This document shows positions 11,570 through 25,529 of a stretch of DNA of 64,000 nt, piece by piece. The notes below the pieces were generated by a model that was given only the letters and a program-made list of their open reading frames with translations, was not told the DNA's origin and made no database searches. Numbering within the stretch: position 1 is the stretch's first letter; the number at the start of each line of letters is the position of its first letter. The stretch spans positions 372,001 through 436,000 of the forward strand of contig JAULSN010000016.1 in assembly GCA_033439765.1 (NCBI GenBank), in the 5' to 3' direction. The stretch comes from Lasiosphaeria ovina. Taxonomy: Eukaryota > Ascomycota > Sordariomycetes > Sordariales > Lasiosphaeriaceae. The position numbers and the translations under genes were made by a program.

Positions 11570-13300
11570 ATACGCGGCGGTTCTGGCTGGACAAGCCCGC
11601 AGTGCAGGACATGGGCAAGGCAAGGCGGCAGGCGGAAAGAACGGGCTTGGGCGCTCAACACACAGCAGCCGGGCATGAAGGGGACAGAGAAATCCCCCGC
11701 GTCCAACATGCCCGCGGTCGAGGCAATGCTATACGAAGCGAGGGGATGCAGCGTATGGCCGGCGACAGCGCGGTGCTGGCGGGAAATAAGGTCGAGGGCG
11801 CTGACAGCCGGCGCAACAGAGATTGGCGGCATCCCGAGGGTCCGATGACCTAGCAGAGGGGCCGGCTGACGAGATTCTCGATGCAGCGCCATGGCGGACA
11901 GGCATGATGGAGGCAGCAGCTGCCACGGCGGCGGGGAGGGTCGACCGGGAAGAGAGCAGCTACGACGGCGAGGGCTTGGGCTTGGGCTTGGATGATAGAC
12001 ATAGGGGGCATTGCATTGGAGCGGAGGGAGGGGAGAGAGGGGAATGGCAGGCAGAGGCTGGCATAGACATGCGAGGGATAAGACCCGTGGACGGCTGCGG
12101 GAAGTGAGCACGTACCTGCACCTGAATCATAGCACTCTCGTTATTATTGTGTTGTTGTGTGCGGTGTGGTGCCGGGATTTGGGCGGGCTTGGTTCCGTTC
12201 CGTCGTTTGGTCGGGCCAGTCAACATGCACTGGACAACTTCTCTCTGGAAGCTCGGCGTCGGGTGACACAGCAACACACTGGACCTCAGTCGTTGGACCG
12301 TCTGTGTGGTTCGCGAGCAAGACAGAGTGCACAGTCGGGGGATCAGCCGGATTGCCCTTGCTCCCTTGGTGGCCCGCTGCTCAGTATTTCAGGCAAAGAC
12401 AGGGCGCCCCCGATTCCTGGGCCGTCCGTCTGCTATGCGCCGGTTGGGGCGTGGTGGTGGTGGTGGTCAGGCCTAGCGGGACCTGAGCGAAGCGTGCGGC
12501 GCGTTCGTGGCCGCGGGGCCGCTGGGTTGAGACTGTCTCAACTGGTCACAGGGCCGGGCATACGCCACGGTAGCGATGCAGCGACGGGGGAATGCACGAT
12601 GCAACGGGTGGGCGCTCGCGAATTGTGGGTGCGGTGCGGTTGGTGCGGGAGTGCGGGTGCGGGAGTCGCTCGCTCGCTCGCTAGTGTGCACGCTTGGGCC
12701 GACTGACTCTCGACTTGACCGGCGACTGACTTGTTGTCTGGTATAGCCCGGTTCGTTGCTGCCAGCGGGGGACGCAACTTGACAAAAACACGAGCGGCTG
12801 GTGTTTGTTGATATTGCTCACCAGCACAGCACATGTAGGGTATCCGTACCCTACGTAGGTACTCGACTGGGTCGGCCACAGCGAGAATCCAAGTCTGCTC
12901 GGGCCTGCCTGAACAAGAGAGGGTGCTGAGTCGGACGCCATGATCTGAGCGATGATGTATTTGCGACGATGGGATCCCTGCCCGCTCCTGCACGCTTGTC
13001 GGGAACAGTGGAAACAGGGTGCGGGAACTTGGAGGGGGCCAATCGCAGGCCAACAGACCAGTCCGCTTCCTTGTTGGGTCGCGATTCGCCATGCTCCGCA
13101 ACTCGATCCACGTTCTCTTTCATTGCATACGCAGGTAACTTCCATCTTCAAAGCGCAAGCGCGCGCGCACTTCTCGGCGACGATGGACCTTGCCATAGGA
13201 ACTCAACACTGTTCACCCAGCACCAAAATTGCAGGCGTGTCGCCTAACCCGATTTTGAGCGCTTGCCCAGCCGCCCAACGTACAGGATAAAGTAGGGAGG
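11570..13300. other. GC-rich region upstream of the arrestin gene
   Basis: No gene was recognised. Many overlapping open frames occur on both strands, as expected of GC-rich DNA. It contains GGT-type and TCGC microsatellites and is probably the arrestin promoter and long 5' leader. Confidence 0.45.
12666..12682. repeat. TCGC microsatellite
   Basis: Four tandem TCGC units plus a final T. Confidence 0.9.
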
Positions 13301-15540
13301 TAAGGGAAGTTGGTTAGGTACTGGACCATATCCGTACCTAGTTTTGCGACTTTTTTTTGTCACTGGGCGGCCGCAAATCAGGCCGGCGAGCGCCAAAACC
13401 GTCAAATGCGGGGTTCCATTGTCGCTTCTCGGTTCTCTGGACCAGCGGGGCAGGACTTGGTTGACGCCAACATCAAGGCACAGCTCTCACTTGGTAGCCA
13501 CCATTGGGTGCCGCGCTTCCTCGCCGGCGCCAGACGTTCAGGCGCAGCACGTCAAATATCCCTTGTCCGTTTCAACTTCCGACCGCCGGGTGGCCTTGTT
13601 CTGTATTGTTGGTCCTGGCAGGCAAGCAGAAGCTCGGCGTGACCGCCAGCTGGGGGATGGGCCATCCCACCCTTGAAGTCGTCGCGGCAGAATAAGCCTC
13701 TCCTTCCTGGTTACTCAAGATGTTCCCCGTAGATGTTGGTCCAATGTGTCAGAGTACTCATCAGCCACATGTCGATAATGCCGTGGCGGAGTTGCGCGCA
13801 GCCATCCAGATGAGATCCCCTTGTTGACCTCTCGCCTCCAAACCCGATCCGCATCACCCGATGTTCGAAATCCAGGCCACGTATAACAGTGGAAAGCGCA
13901 AGAGCATGTGTATACAATGCCTACACTATAATGCACCTGCGTACTCCCTAGCCCGGGCAAATCGCCAAACGTAGTTGGTTACACTGAGGTCAGAAACTGC
14001 CGAGCTGGCAGTCTCGGAGAACCAAGTCACTGATAATGGCAACTGCCATACGTCATCGAAAATATGCAAGTGAAATTGTGCGCTGCCCGTTCGCTCGCCG
14101 CTCGATCGTTCCACCTACTTTTTGACTAAGGTAATCGGTCAAGACAAGAATCGATGGCCTAATCTTGCTGATGTGCTCGAGTCAGGAGCAGCTGCGTCTT
14201 TCTTCTTTGTGGTCAATGCCACTGAGCCATGCAGGGCTGTGTAAGCCCCTGCAGAAATCTGGATGGAGAAGAAGAAAAATTCGGACCCTACCGTCTGATG
14301 CTCAGCACCTGTCTGTCCACCGTCGGAACTTTATTCTCGCTGGGAGTTGCGCCGGCTTCCCCGGAGATAGCGCGGACGCTGTCGGCTTTGTCCCTTCGCG
14401 GACCAGAAGTACGGTTCAATGCTCCGATCTAACGGTCGCCACGTCCGACCCTGCCGATCATCTTTGCCAAGTTAGAAGGAGCCTCTGCTGCAGGTGTCGC
14501 CTACGCTTCCAGCCGACGTCTACATCTGCTATTTGCGACAAGTCGAGAGGTGTTGCAAGCCAGGCCCAGGTTGTTATCTGCGCTGAGATTGCGGCGCATA
14601 GTTGCAGAGACGTAATGTCCGTATCCCGTACTCCGCGCGCATCTGTAAGCTTCTCGCTCGCCTGGCGTCGTTAGAATGGAAATCCGCCATGAAATCAAAA
14701 GCGTTCTCCGGTGCCTACCACCTCCGTAATGGATTCCACGAGGCCTGACTCAGCGTTTCACGTTGAGCAGAAGGTGGGCCTCGGCCGCTAAATAAATCCA
14801 TGTGGAGTGGATTGGACCCTGCCGAGAGCACCGGCCACCGAGTCCACGCCCCTGGAACAAACTCCCGCGGGCTGCACACCAGCCTTCGTGGACCGTTGGG
14901 CTCGGGCCCAGCTCGGTCTGAAAGTTCCAAGTTTAGACCAGATCCAAAAGCAGGCACCGGATATTCACATTTAATTTCTAGACCATTTACTATTCTTGGT
15001 ATTCATTGCCACCATGTTGTCCCATCTCTCGAGGCGCAGTCGGCAAGAACCACCAAACCTGAACTACAGCCCATCTCGTAGCTTCCAGATTTTGGCACGC
15101 CATGTTCGTGCTACGGTCCAGAGTACCTACCTAGTTAAAGACAAGAATATATCGAGCAAATGCATGCGCTTTGGTTCCTGGCCTCCGATTAGTAGCTCGT
15201 TTTCTAAACTCTGCCAGAGACTGCCATCTCCTGTTTTTACGCTTCGTTGCTTCCTTTACCTCTCTCTAACTAACCAACGACAACGATAACCGGACCGGCT
15301 AAAATGCCCGGCCAGCGCTGTAACAGTACTGTTTAATCCCTGACAATAAACAGATCCGCATCAACGGCCTCACATGCATCATCAGCCGGCCGACCAGCAC
15401 GGCTGAACCCAGCCTATGGGACCTGCGCTTACCGAAAGAGGGGTGAGGCACCATTATGCCGAGGCGGGTGTCTGTTTGCGTCACTATCCTATCCGTGTCC
15501 ACGGGACCGGCTAGACCATCCAGCCAGCATGTAGAGGATC
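13301..15540. other. Gene-free stretch of intermediate composition
   Basis: I see nothing supportable: no domain, no splice-linked frames, no clear repeat. Short frames on both strands are unconvincing. Confidence 0.45.
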
Positions 15541-18240
15541 AAGTGTTTTGTTTTTTATTTTCCTGTCTTACCTCCAACAGTCCTTCGGATGTTGGCTGGA
15601 GCATGTGACTTCATTAATTCCCTAAACGGAACGCCCTCCTTGATTCCTCCAATAACAAAGCTATTTGTATGCTTACAATGGGGACGATACATTGCCATTG
15701 AGATAATTAACTCCCATAATCTAGGGGCACAGTATCAGGCTTAAGTCTATGTGCGAGTCATGAAGGAAGAAAGGGTAATAAATCTTTTAGCTATGGGAAT
15801 TACGTTTCGACTAGGAGTTCCCTATCAATTTTGTCATCGACATATAGAGCTAGAACCAGGGCATATACGGATGTTTTAATTCTTACTTTCATGTATTTTG
15901 AGCCAAAAGACTCAGCGGAAATGACCTTACGCGTCCTCCAAATTATAAATTAGGCTACTATTCTCGTAACGTGATAGATTTTCTCTCGAAGCAAGACTTC
16001 GAGATAGTTAGATAATTATTAGTTAGATGCATCTGTGCCTCGGTACCTACCTAGGTAAGTGCGTACTAATATTGAGTGAAAAAAGCCAAGGTTGAAATTC
16101 TTCCTTTGAGTCTATTATAGTACTACCTTTTTCTAGATAGCCTTGATCCCGGCACCTACCTCCTCCGGCTTTTGTTACGCATGTTTTAAAATAAATTGAG
16201 GGGCTTCTTTATGATGCCTAATATGCTCTCTAAGACGGACATGGAGTTACACGGATCAGGCTTGAATATGTACAGGCTGAGTCTGCCCATCGTTTCTGTT
16301 CTTATAGGTGGTGGGTTCATTCATGTTACCTATTCGAAGAAACATATTCTACCACGGGGTGCTCTTTCCGCCGTAAACCATAAGAATCGAGCAAGCTGTT
16401 GCTACCAACTGAACCTGCTCTAGTTGGCTGAGAAATATAGTCCTCGTTAAGAATAGCTCCTTAAAACTAGCATCAAGCAATAGTCTAGAAGGCGGGTATC
16501 AGACAGGATATCTAGAACCAGTATTGCATGACATTGCTAGCACACATGCAAATACGAACACAGTCTACAGACAACTCGTATATTAAATTCCCTGCCGGCA
16601 TTACCAAACTAATACAAAGTGTCTCTCACGTCTCTTAAGCTAGCGCGATACTTGATTATATAGCCGCCTCGCTAGCATATTCTGGGGACGTATGAAACAA
16701 ATTTGAAGCGTGAGCAAGTGTGGACGATCGATATCGTGCCATTTTCTAGGCCGCTATCCAACCTTAGATGTTTCGGAAACTAATTAAATCTCTAGATTTG
16801 TCTCTTTCTTGATTTTCACCATTAGGTAATGATGTAAACTCAGTGAATCCACGCGGAAAACAAGTAAACCATGCATTTAGTTAGTTACTTGAACGGGATA
16901 ACGGAAGCAACTCGAATGTACTTAAGATTATAGCTTTTCTACGCTTCTCGTAATAGTAAGATTAAAGACATGTGCGACTAAACCGTACAAACCCCCCGAT
17001 CAATCGTAGGATATAGAGACTCGATTTATATCACCAAGGTTCCTCCTTACCAACGATACGTTTGTATTAACTGGATACTTCTGATTGAATAGGCGGCTAA
17101 GGTTAATTAGGTACGCTGTGGGTATTAGCGAGGTTCAAGTATTCGTCACTTCAGTCAGCTCTAACTAAGAGCGTTTGCTTGGTTCATAAAATGTACACTA
17201 TGTGCTATGGAACAATGAAAGGTGCTCCCATAACAAGGACCCTATCAAGCCATCCGTTGCAAAGAATATCTGAAGCCATCAATTTAAAAGCAACCCTCAT
17301 GTTTCGGATACAACTGAATTAACCGCAGGTCTACCTTCATAGCTACAAAAAGATATCAAGATACAGGGACACGAAAGCGAAGCCAACCCGCAAAGTTATG
17401 GATACTAGTTAATTATGACAAGAACTGAAGAATACAACATCATCGGTTCCAAATATAAATACCTCTGTAATCAACACCCGATAAATGGGCTTTAGGGTGG
17501 TAATGAAGCTTATTTTACTGATTTGGTTCGTCAGCTTCAGGTTCACGGTTGGATATCGCCCGAATATTGCCTCATATAATGGGGAGAAATAGCGGTAGAG
17601 GGGCAAGACGCAGGGGGATGACGAGATAGGTTATTATGCCGCACTTTGGATTCAAAACATGTTCACAACAACAGCCTGAAAAGACAGAGATAGCGATGAG
17701 GCAGCACAAAGTGACATGCCTCGCTAAGGAATCTAGAAGAGAGAAACGGCCGAGGCAAGTAGAAGAACCGGAGCACAGCTTTATACCTAAGGAATTCCTG
17801 TCTATTGCTGCCAGCAGCAAACAAGAGAAGCGAGAATTTGCCAGACATAGGCACCTTAGATTTATCGAGCTATCAATAATCAAGCGGTACGGATGGTAAG
17901 CAAGCCAAGGTTATTGTCGCTAATTATTTCACCTACTAGCAAGGCTATGGGACAGCTGCGTTTTGGTAGAATGGTCTTTGGGTGAGCTTCCAGGAAGTTT
18001 TGGAATTAGAGTTACGCAACAGTGTGACCAAGACGAAGGCGAGAGTTGGAAAAGAGGCTCAGGAACAAGGTGGCGAAGTCAACCAGACTAGTGAAGTAAG
18101 TACCTTGCCTTGGTATGGATTACGAATGATGCTCGGGATGGTGCTTGATTCGAATGTGATGCCGCATTGGACCTCATGTCAAGGCCCATCCACCTATCAC
18201 CGCGAAGGAATTCAGCGAAGTGCGAAGTAATTACTACCTA
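15541..18240. other. AT-rich block, possibly an old decayed repeat
   Basis: Base composition drops visibly here compared with flanking DNA, with frequent TAA and TAG triplets in all frames and almost no open frames above 70 codons until about 17.6 kb. One copy of TACCTAGGTA lies at 16048-16057. A plus-strand frame at 17636-17899 (87 codons, Lys/Arg/Glu-rich) is the most protein-like piece, but I do not recognise it. The pattern fits a mutated transposable-element relic, yet I found no terminal repeats or transposase motif, so this stays an inference. Confidence 0.4.
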
Positions 18241-21200
18241 ATTAGTCGCTCAGTTCAAGTGTGCGAGTAGCAGATATTGGCCCAACTTTTAAAAAGTAAA
18301 TGTGGGCGCTCTGAGCACTAGGTAATGCTCCAAAGACATGACGGGAACAGAAAGGGGGCTTTCGGGTTGATGTCAGCACCAATGTGCTACAGGCGCCTGC
18401 CTGTCTGGAAATAATTTGTCTGACCAAAACTGGCACGGGCCGGGCTCGGGCAGGCGTGGAAAGTTGAGAGTTGGGGGCGGGCAGGCTGATGCGGCCGCCT
18501 GAATGGCTGTGTGAGCGAGCCGATCTGAATCTGTAGGATAGGAAGGTTGGAACTTGGAAGCCTGCCGCCTCGTACCCTTTGTATGTACATAACATGTATT
18601 TGCATACCTTAGGCTGGCTAGCACTGTGGCAGCCCGATGGATGATGGTAAGTCACTACGGAGAACTGCTCGCAGAACAGGGAATTCCTTGGCCCTTTCCC
18701 AATGCCTGCGCCGCACCGCACGCGCGGCGCCCTCTCTGGTCGTCTCTGCCGCGTGCTGGATCCAGCGGGTTGGGAGACTGGGGTTCAATTCGCGGCTTTT
18801 TGCCCAGTGGTTTTCTTCGGCTTCCTTAGACCCGCACCCTAGAAGTTGTAGCGCTCACAAACACTAACAACAACCTCAAGGTATTCCGTATACCTACATA
18901 TACAGTATTCAGTACATATAGTACACACCTACGACCTGATTAACATAGACAGTCGGTCTCGTCCCGCCCGTGATGAAGCCATGACGCACGCATGAATCGG
19001 AAGACATCGCTGCAGAGACCAAGCGTCTGGCCGACTGCCGATGCACCCAGCGCAATTCTGGACGTGACCAGCCGGCTGATCGGCTTTCATCATATTACTG
19101 CGCAGGCCGGTCCATTTTTGTGACTTCCGCAATACGGGCAATAAGTTTTGCAAAGGGCCGCATTGCCTCCCGCACAAGCACACACAGTAAGCCCAGCTCC
19201 TGCACTGTACGGATTCCAGTACCGATTACGGTTCTAGGTCCAACGCTGACCGGATCACGTCCCGTGTCTCATGTTGCGCTACATTGCTATTCAGCATTCG
19301 GCAACCAGGAAGATCAAAGAAATGTCCGCGCCTTTTCAGTGTGTCACCACTCGACTTGAAGGCTGTCCCGAAAACCGATGGCGAGAACCAAATACATAGG
19401 AGGCAACTTGCCGACGTGCCCGGGCTTGTTAAGCCTGGGGATGGCCTGTCCGGAGTTGGAGCGACGAAACGGGACGAGAAGCACACACGACATATTATAT
19501 GTATATAAGACACCAAGGCAGTCTACCGTCTACCTACACACTAGCCCTGCGGTCACGTTTATGATCGAGCCTGTATGGTAGTACCAGACTCTGGCTCCGT
19601 CGCCTGTCTGTCGAGAGGAGCAAACGGACAAGACGAATCAGGGAACACGAGATATCTCAAATGGTCATACGGTTGAGTCCTCGTCAACCCCGACTTGTTG
19701 GGTGGTTGGCAGCCGAGAGCAAGGTTAGGTGGAAAGGCAGCTCTCCTTTGATGAGATTGAGTTAGTAGGTTACCTTAGCTAGTACGGAGTATGTACATAC
19801 AAGTACAGTACATACAGTACAGTAAGGTACCTATATACTTACATACGTGCTAGCCCTCGCCTAGACGCTCTTGGCGGTAAGTGGGGCGCCTTGGCCTCAC
19901 CTGGAAGAGATTCACTGCCTGAAGGGGCCTCGGGAGACGGCGGCACTGTGCTGTGTCCGCGGCGGGATCGTGTCCGAAACGAGGTCCTTGTGTCCATGTC
20001 GAATTGCACCGCGGGGCGTGCATGGAGAAAACCAGCACCGCCGAGGAACCGAGGAGGGGGCCAACTGCAGCGTGGCGCACACAGTGTTTATGAATTGGAC
20101 ACCAAGCCGCCCGCACAGGGCCTGGGAGTTAGCGGGAGCCCGGGTGGTGGTGCTACGAGACAATGGAAGGAGGGGCTACCCAACAAAGGTATCTAGTGCG
20201 TACTATGTAGGAAGGAAGGAAACGAGCCCGCTGCGAGTGCGGAATGCTGCTCGGCGGGGTGATTGAACAGAGAGCCGTTTAGGTAGGTGTTGCTCGTGGA
20301 CCGGAGGCAGCGAATCGTTAGTGCCGTACAGACATACCTCTGCGTAGGGACCTGCACACGCAGGGCGTCGCACCGAGTTTATTGCAGGAGCTTACCTACC
20401 TTAGGCACTTGAGTCGATATGGATGAGTCGGGTCCGCATATCTACCTACACAGTATATGGACTCAGGTTAGGTCAGGTCATCATTGGATCGGGCTGCCTG
20501 CCAACGACAGTCCTCCTCCCGAGCCGTAACACTGTTTCGCACTATAGCTGCGCCCTGGAGGCGGAAGAGACGGCCTGAGCCAGGGATGTCGGGACATGCC
20601 GGTCGAGAGCGAGCCCTGCGGAATTCGCGGCATTATTCTTTATTTCTGTTGCCATCTTCGAACTTTGGTTTTCGTTTTGGACGTGGTTGCTTCGCTTTAT
20701 TATAAATGTAACGATGCCGAGATCGTACTGGCCATCGGTGTCAGCCGATATGACTCCTCTTCTTCCCTAGACCCTCTGTTGCTCAAAGATGTGCGGTATA
20801 CTCACGATTCCCTGTTTGGAGACGGATAGTTACCTAGGTACCCACCTACGTAACCGTAGTTGCCAATTTGCCATTCGTCTGGGCCCCAGATCGAGGAGTC
20901 GATTGTTCATCCTCCCATCGCGCTAGCCACTTCCGCTCGCTCACCCATTTTGGGACCTATCGACGCACCCTCGAGAATCAACCGCAACAGAGAAGAAGCA
21001 ACGTGATTACTCCCTATAGCAAGGAGGCCAGGATGCATACGATACCTGATATGCACAAGACATGCAAATGTCAAGGTCTACATGCTGTTCCCATCACGGT
21101 TTTTCCACAGCCATCAACGAAACGTAATACGTTCATCTCGCATCCCCGTGTGCATGTAACTCCTGCTCTTCAAAAGGCAGTCATAGTGATTCGCTCTTGC

Positions 21201-24200
21201 CCTTTGCTATGAATCAGGTAAGCCATGTCGTTTGACCCGTCTGTGTGGCAGCTGACATGCGAAACAGAACCATCCCGGCCTCATTGCTCATTAAGAGGAC
21301 GGTCGGTGTGTGATAGACGCCGACGGTAATCTGGGAAGTGTTTCCGGCCATGGCACTACAGGCCAGGGGATGTGGAAGTCATCAGATGCTTTTTGAGGGG
21401 GGCGAGACGGGCAATGGCTCAAGCAGAACTTTTTGGCTGTGGCTGGGTTGCTCAAAGCCCTTTGCCAATCGTGGTTCCGTGACATGAGCCCCTATCCCGG
21501 GGCAGATGGCGGCAAGCCGGACGGAGGATGGGGAGTGTGGGTAGGTGTGGGTGGGCCAACAACGGAACCTGAAGATGGAAAAGACTGCCCCTGGCCGGCA
21601 GGCCTCGCCCTAGGTTTGACTCCTTTTCCACAGCGCTTGAGAAGCCCAGAAGCCCGGAAGCCCCCACCTGCGGCGATGCTAGATTGGAAAAGTCGAGAGA
21701 CATTCCTAGTTCCGATACCTAAAGGGGGGGAAAAAGATCCAAAAATCCGCTCGTGCAGCCCGTTACGAGTTTCTAGGCGGGAATGCATCTATTCCCTTCC
21801 CAATCGAGGGCCCTACTCACAAGTGACAATGTCCATATCTTGCGCTCGAGCCTAACAATGGCCGCCGTAGGTATTTTTCTGCGCAGTGCGCGCTCCTGCA
21901 AACAAGCCAGGTGGGTGTCCTGTGGCGCGACAGGTCGACGCTCGCCGCTCCGAAACAAAGCCAAACCAGACAAGCCAGCGCCAGGCTACACTAAACGGTG
22001 GCGATGAGCAACAAGAAAAGAGTTCCGTCGCGAGCGTTGCGCCAACAGCATAACCTAGAAGGTTTACATGCAGCTAGCCGCCGGACGGGTGACGGAGGAG
22101 GACATGACCTGAAAGTCATGACCTGATTTTGAGAGCCTTGCCGACCAAGATGCGACGGTAGGAATGCCCTGCTATTTTCGCACCTTGTCTCGATTAATAG
22201 ACCTTCGGATGCCCTGCAAGCCCCGGGTTCCAGGCAGTTTCACGGAATGGCTGACGAAGTGAGGTCAGTGCCGATGCTTCCTCCCTGTAAAATCCCAGAC
22301 CAGATACGGAACGAACGTGAGCCAGGTATGAAAGTGATTACCAAGACAGCTCTGGAGGAGGTATGTATGTACTGGGTAGACATGTAGGGAACGTTCGGTG
22401 CCTTCCCATACGTATATCCAGTCGCCACCACTTACTCCCTCTAGTCTTATTAACTAGAGACAACGAGGTCAACAAAGCGAATTTGTGGTGCAGGTCGAAG
22501 CCTAGATAATAGCTGGTAGTGACAGTCTGGGCTGACAGGGCATGGCTCTGCGGCGCTGCAGTGATGGGTTGACGATTGACTTCCATCCCTCATTGGACAG
22601 GCAAAGTCTGCCATACATATCCTACCTTGCGTACTTCGTGGCGCAAGTTTCACGCGAGAGTTGGCGAGCCACTGGAGCTCAAGGAAGGGCTTGGTGGATT
22701 TGCAGACGCTGCAGCTGCACTTGTGCATATTGGTGCAGGAAACATACACAGAGAGAGGGGTTAGAGAGCAAGAGAGAGCAACAATTTCCCGTGATCTGCC
22801 CCCTGCCGGGCAGTTATCGACCCGTTCCATGCAAATGACTGCAGATATTGGCTGTGTCCGTAGGCAAGCAGGCGCAGTGATTGCCAAGGCTGGGCCATGA
22901 AAACCTGCGCAGGCTCAGAGGCTAGAGCAGAGTGAGAATTCCCATACCGATGATCGAATCAGTTGGCAATTGTCTCCCCCAAGATGGCTTGGGGCGTTTG
23001 CTGGTAGCTAACGCCGAGAAACGGTAGGGGGAGAAGGCGTCCACGGTAGGAATGAGGGGATGCATCGAACCATCTGGACCAAGAGCGAATTACCCACCGG
23101 TGGGCCAAGCACAGCTTTCTCTGCCGCGCAAAATCCAACCTTGTTACGATTTTGTCTGACTCTTGACTCTTGCCAGCATTTTGGGGTTTTGTCAATGGTG
23201 CATCGACCTAACCTCCTCGCCAAGGCCGATGGATTTTATTTGGGAGTCTCGTTGTGGGTCTCGGTCACCTCTCTTCCATGCCAATCTTTCCAAGCTTTGA
23301 TCTGGACGGGGTATTCTGTATTGCACGTACTAGCGTACGAACGTACGTGTAGTACGGTATGGAGTACTTACTCCCTTCCCAAGGAAGGTCGTATAGCTGC
23401 GCGAATCGAACTCTGCATCGTTCGCAAGGCTCTGCACATCGATGAGGTCTTTTGCAGAACATGCCAATTGGTTCTTGTTACGATGGGCATTTTAACGCAA
23501 CCACGGAAGGCAGAGATTGGTGGTCAGGAGTTTTTTGTCTTGCCCGTCAGTTTCGGCGAGAGAGGATGGAGGGGATTGGCGGGGTATCAGGTACATGTAC
23601 TCAGTAAGGCTCTTGCGGAAGCTTTTGTACGCCGCGGCCTCCTATCAACCCCGCCCGAAGCCGGCCGAAACACCCTCTTCTGGCCACATTTAAAATATGC
23701 TTGGAGCGGTTCTGTCGGCTCCTTCTCAGTCTCACGAGGGTTGACGTGCGATGAAATGATCGAAAGCATCGAATTCTCTAAAGACCTGATGCCGGCAATT
23801 TGTTGTCTGGTCCTTATCTCGGACAATGAACCCAGGGTTTGAACGGTGGCTTAATCGGCATGCAAAGCTAGAAAGGGCCGGCCTACAGACGAGCCGACTG
23901 GCGCCTTGACGACACAGAAATTCAGAAACAGTATTGGGAGCGATTCTCACCCTACGGGGTGGAAAAACAAACAGATCCCAGAGAGACTTACGTAGGACAT
24001 CAGGCCCACAATTACGCTCAATGTCCAATTGGATACCTCAGTCAAGAAAAAGGCTCAAACCTTTGAATGCATGGTTCGCTCAGAAACCAAAAACCAATTA
24101 ACGCGGACAGGGATAAGGGTCGCGTCAAAAACAAGGGGCAGTTTTCGCGCTACCGTGTTGTACGGGATGAGAAATGATGAACAATTCGATATCCGTATCG

Positions 24201-25507
24201 GCACGGACACTTTATACGGAATACTGCGAACACGCCTCGAGAAGAGGGGCGACAGCCGACCCTGTCAAAAGGTACCTATATCTAACGTGGTGCGCATAAC
24301 TCTAGAATACCGAGCACGAGGCAATACCACATCCTCACAGGCAATAGAGGGCCATGGTGTAAGTGCAAGTATACAAGGCTTCAGCATCCCGTTTTCTTAC
24401 AATATTAACTTCTACTTTCTCGTATCTATGCAACGGCCTGGTTGGCAAGATGAAGTCAGTCTGAACTGCAGGCCATTATTGGAGGGAGGGCGCAGCCCAG
24501 GGCCCCTGCTGCGATAAGTCAGACAGTGTAGAGGTAGGTACGGCTTGAGAGCTGGATCCGCCTTCCTCGCCGACTCTTCTTTCGTGGCGCCGGCTGTTTG
24601 GCCACGCCGGTCGGGGAAGTTCTGTCCGTGGCTTGACGCCCCTTTCCCATATTCGACGAAAAAGAAATCAAGAGTCGGTCTAATTTGCGAGTCAAAATTT
24701 TGTGGAATGACGGCAGCCTACAGTCGATACCTACAGAGAAGACCAAGTTGTACAGTACGGATACGGATACTCAATAGCTATTCGTAATTAGGTTGCAAGT
24801 TCCAGTTATTTGGCACTTACAAACCCTTCACCCATACTCCCTTCATTCCCAACTCCCGCCAAGGGAGGAGAGGGGAGAAAAAAGTAAAGAAACTAAGATA
24901 CATCACGATGGAGTCGACCGGAGAAACCAAAGCTACTGAGCTCGGAAGTCTAAAGCCATTCCGCATCAGCATCGCTCCCCATCCCTGAGGCGCACGTCTC
25001 CACTGGACGCCTCCACCCCTCTTCCCTTTGGGTTGTCACACTTCTCCCCAGGAGCTTGCGCCCACTTATCAAGCTATAGCGACGAGCAAACTCGAGCTAC
25101 TACCACTGTACATGGGTATAGTGCTGCTTGAGTGGTTACCACCTCAGATACCTGCATAGACATGAGCTTGGTGTTGGATGTATGTTGGACAAAGTCTTTC
25201 TTGGAGGTGAGAGGAGGCTTGATGCATCAATGCAAATGCAAAATACAAACCGTTCTAACTTACTATACAGGGGTGGGGGCAGTTAAATAGCTCCAAGGCT
25301 TCACTGGCGATAAAGGGCTTGTATTTTTCCGTGCTTCGTAGTTGGTAGCAAAAAGTCATGACAGGCTGCGGTGTCAGCCTTCATCTCTTGCTTAATCAAG
25401 GGTTATTGCCATTGGATTGAACTGAAGCCTTCACAAGGTGCAGTGGTTGCAAGGGCACAGGACTCGAAACGTAGACCAGCCCAGTGCCGACAGAGTATGT
25501 ACTGTAA
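18241..25507. other. Long gene-poor region, left part
   Basis: About 7 kb without a recognisable gene. The longest frame (plus strand, 23060-23842, 260 codons) has no domain, no clear start context and a composition unlike the confirmed genes. A TACGGAGTA motif lies at 19783-19791, amid GTAC/TACATAC-rich sequence up to about 19850, and TACCTAGGTA at 20831-20840. Non-coding RNA genes could be present, but I could not identify any tRNA or 5S rRNA. Confidence 0.4.
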
Positions 25508-25529
25508 AGTATTGTACATGTACAATACT
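25508..25529. repeat. 22-bp perfect palindrome
   Basis: AGTATTGTACA is followed directly by its exact reverse complement. It sits in a GTAC-rich neighbourhood within the gene-poor region. It could be a binding site for a dimeric protein or a chance product of local GTAC richness. Confidence 0.85.

Noticed and set aside
18781..18810. GGTTCAATTC box resembling a tRNA T-arm
   Set aside because: The flanking bases do not pair as a T-stem, and no matching A box or acceptor stem lies upstream.
23060..23842. 260-codon open frame on the plus strand
   Set aside because: No domain, no convincing start context, mixed hydrophobic and Cys/Trp-rich composition unlike the confirmed genes, and no splice partners. 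A chance frame is more likely.
24029..24517. 162-codon plus-strand frame
   Set aside because: More balanced composition than most shadows, but no domain, no flanking gene signals and no splice sites that extend it.
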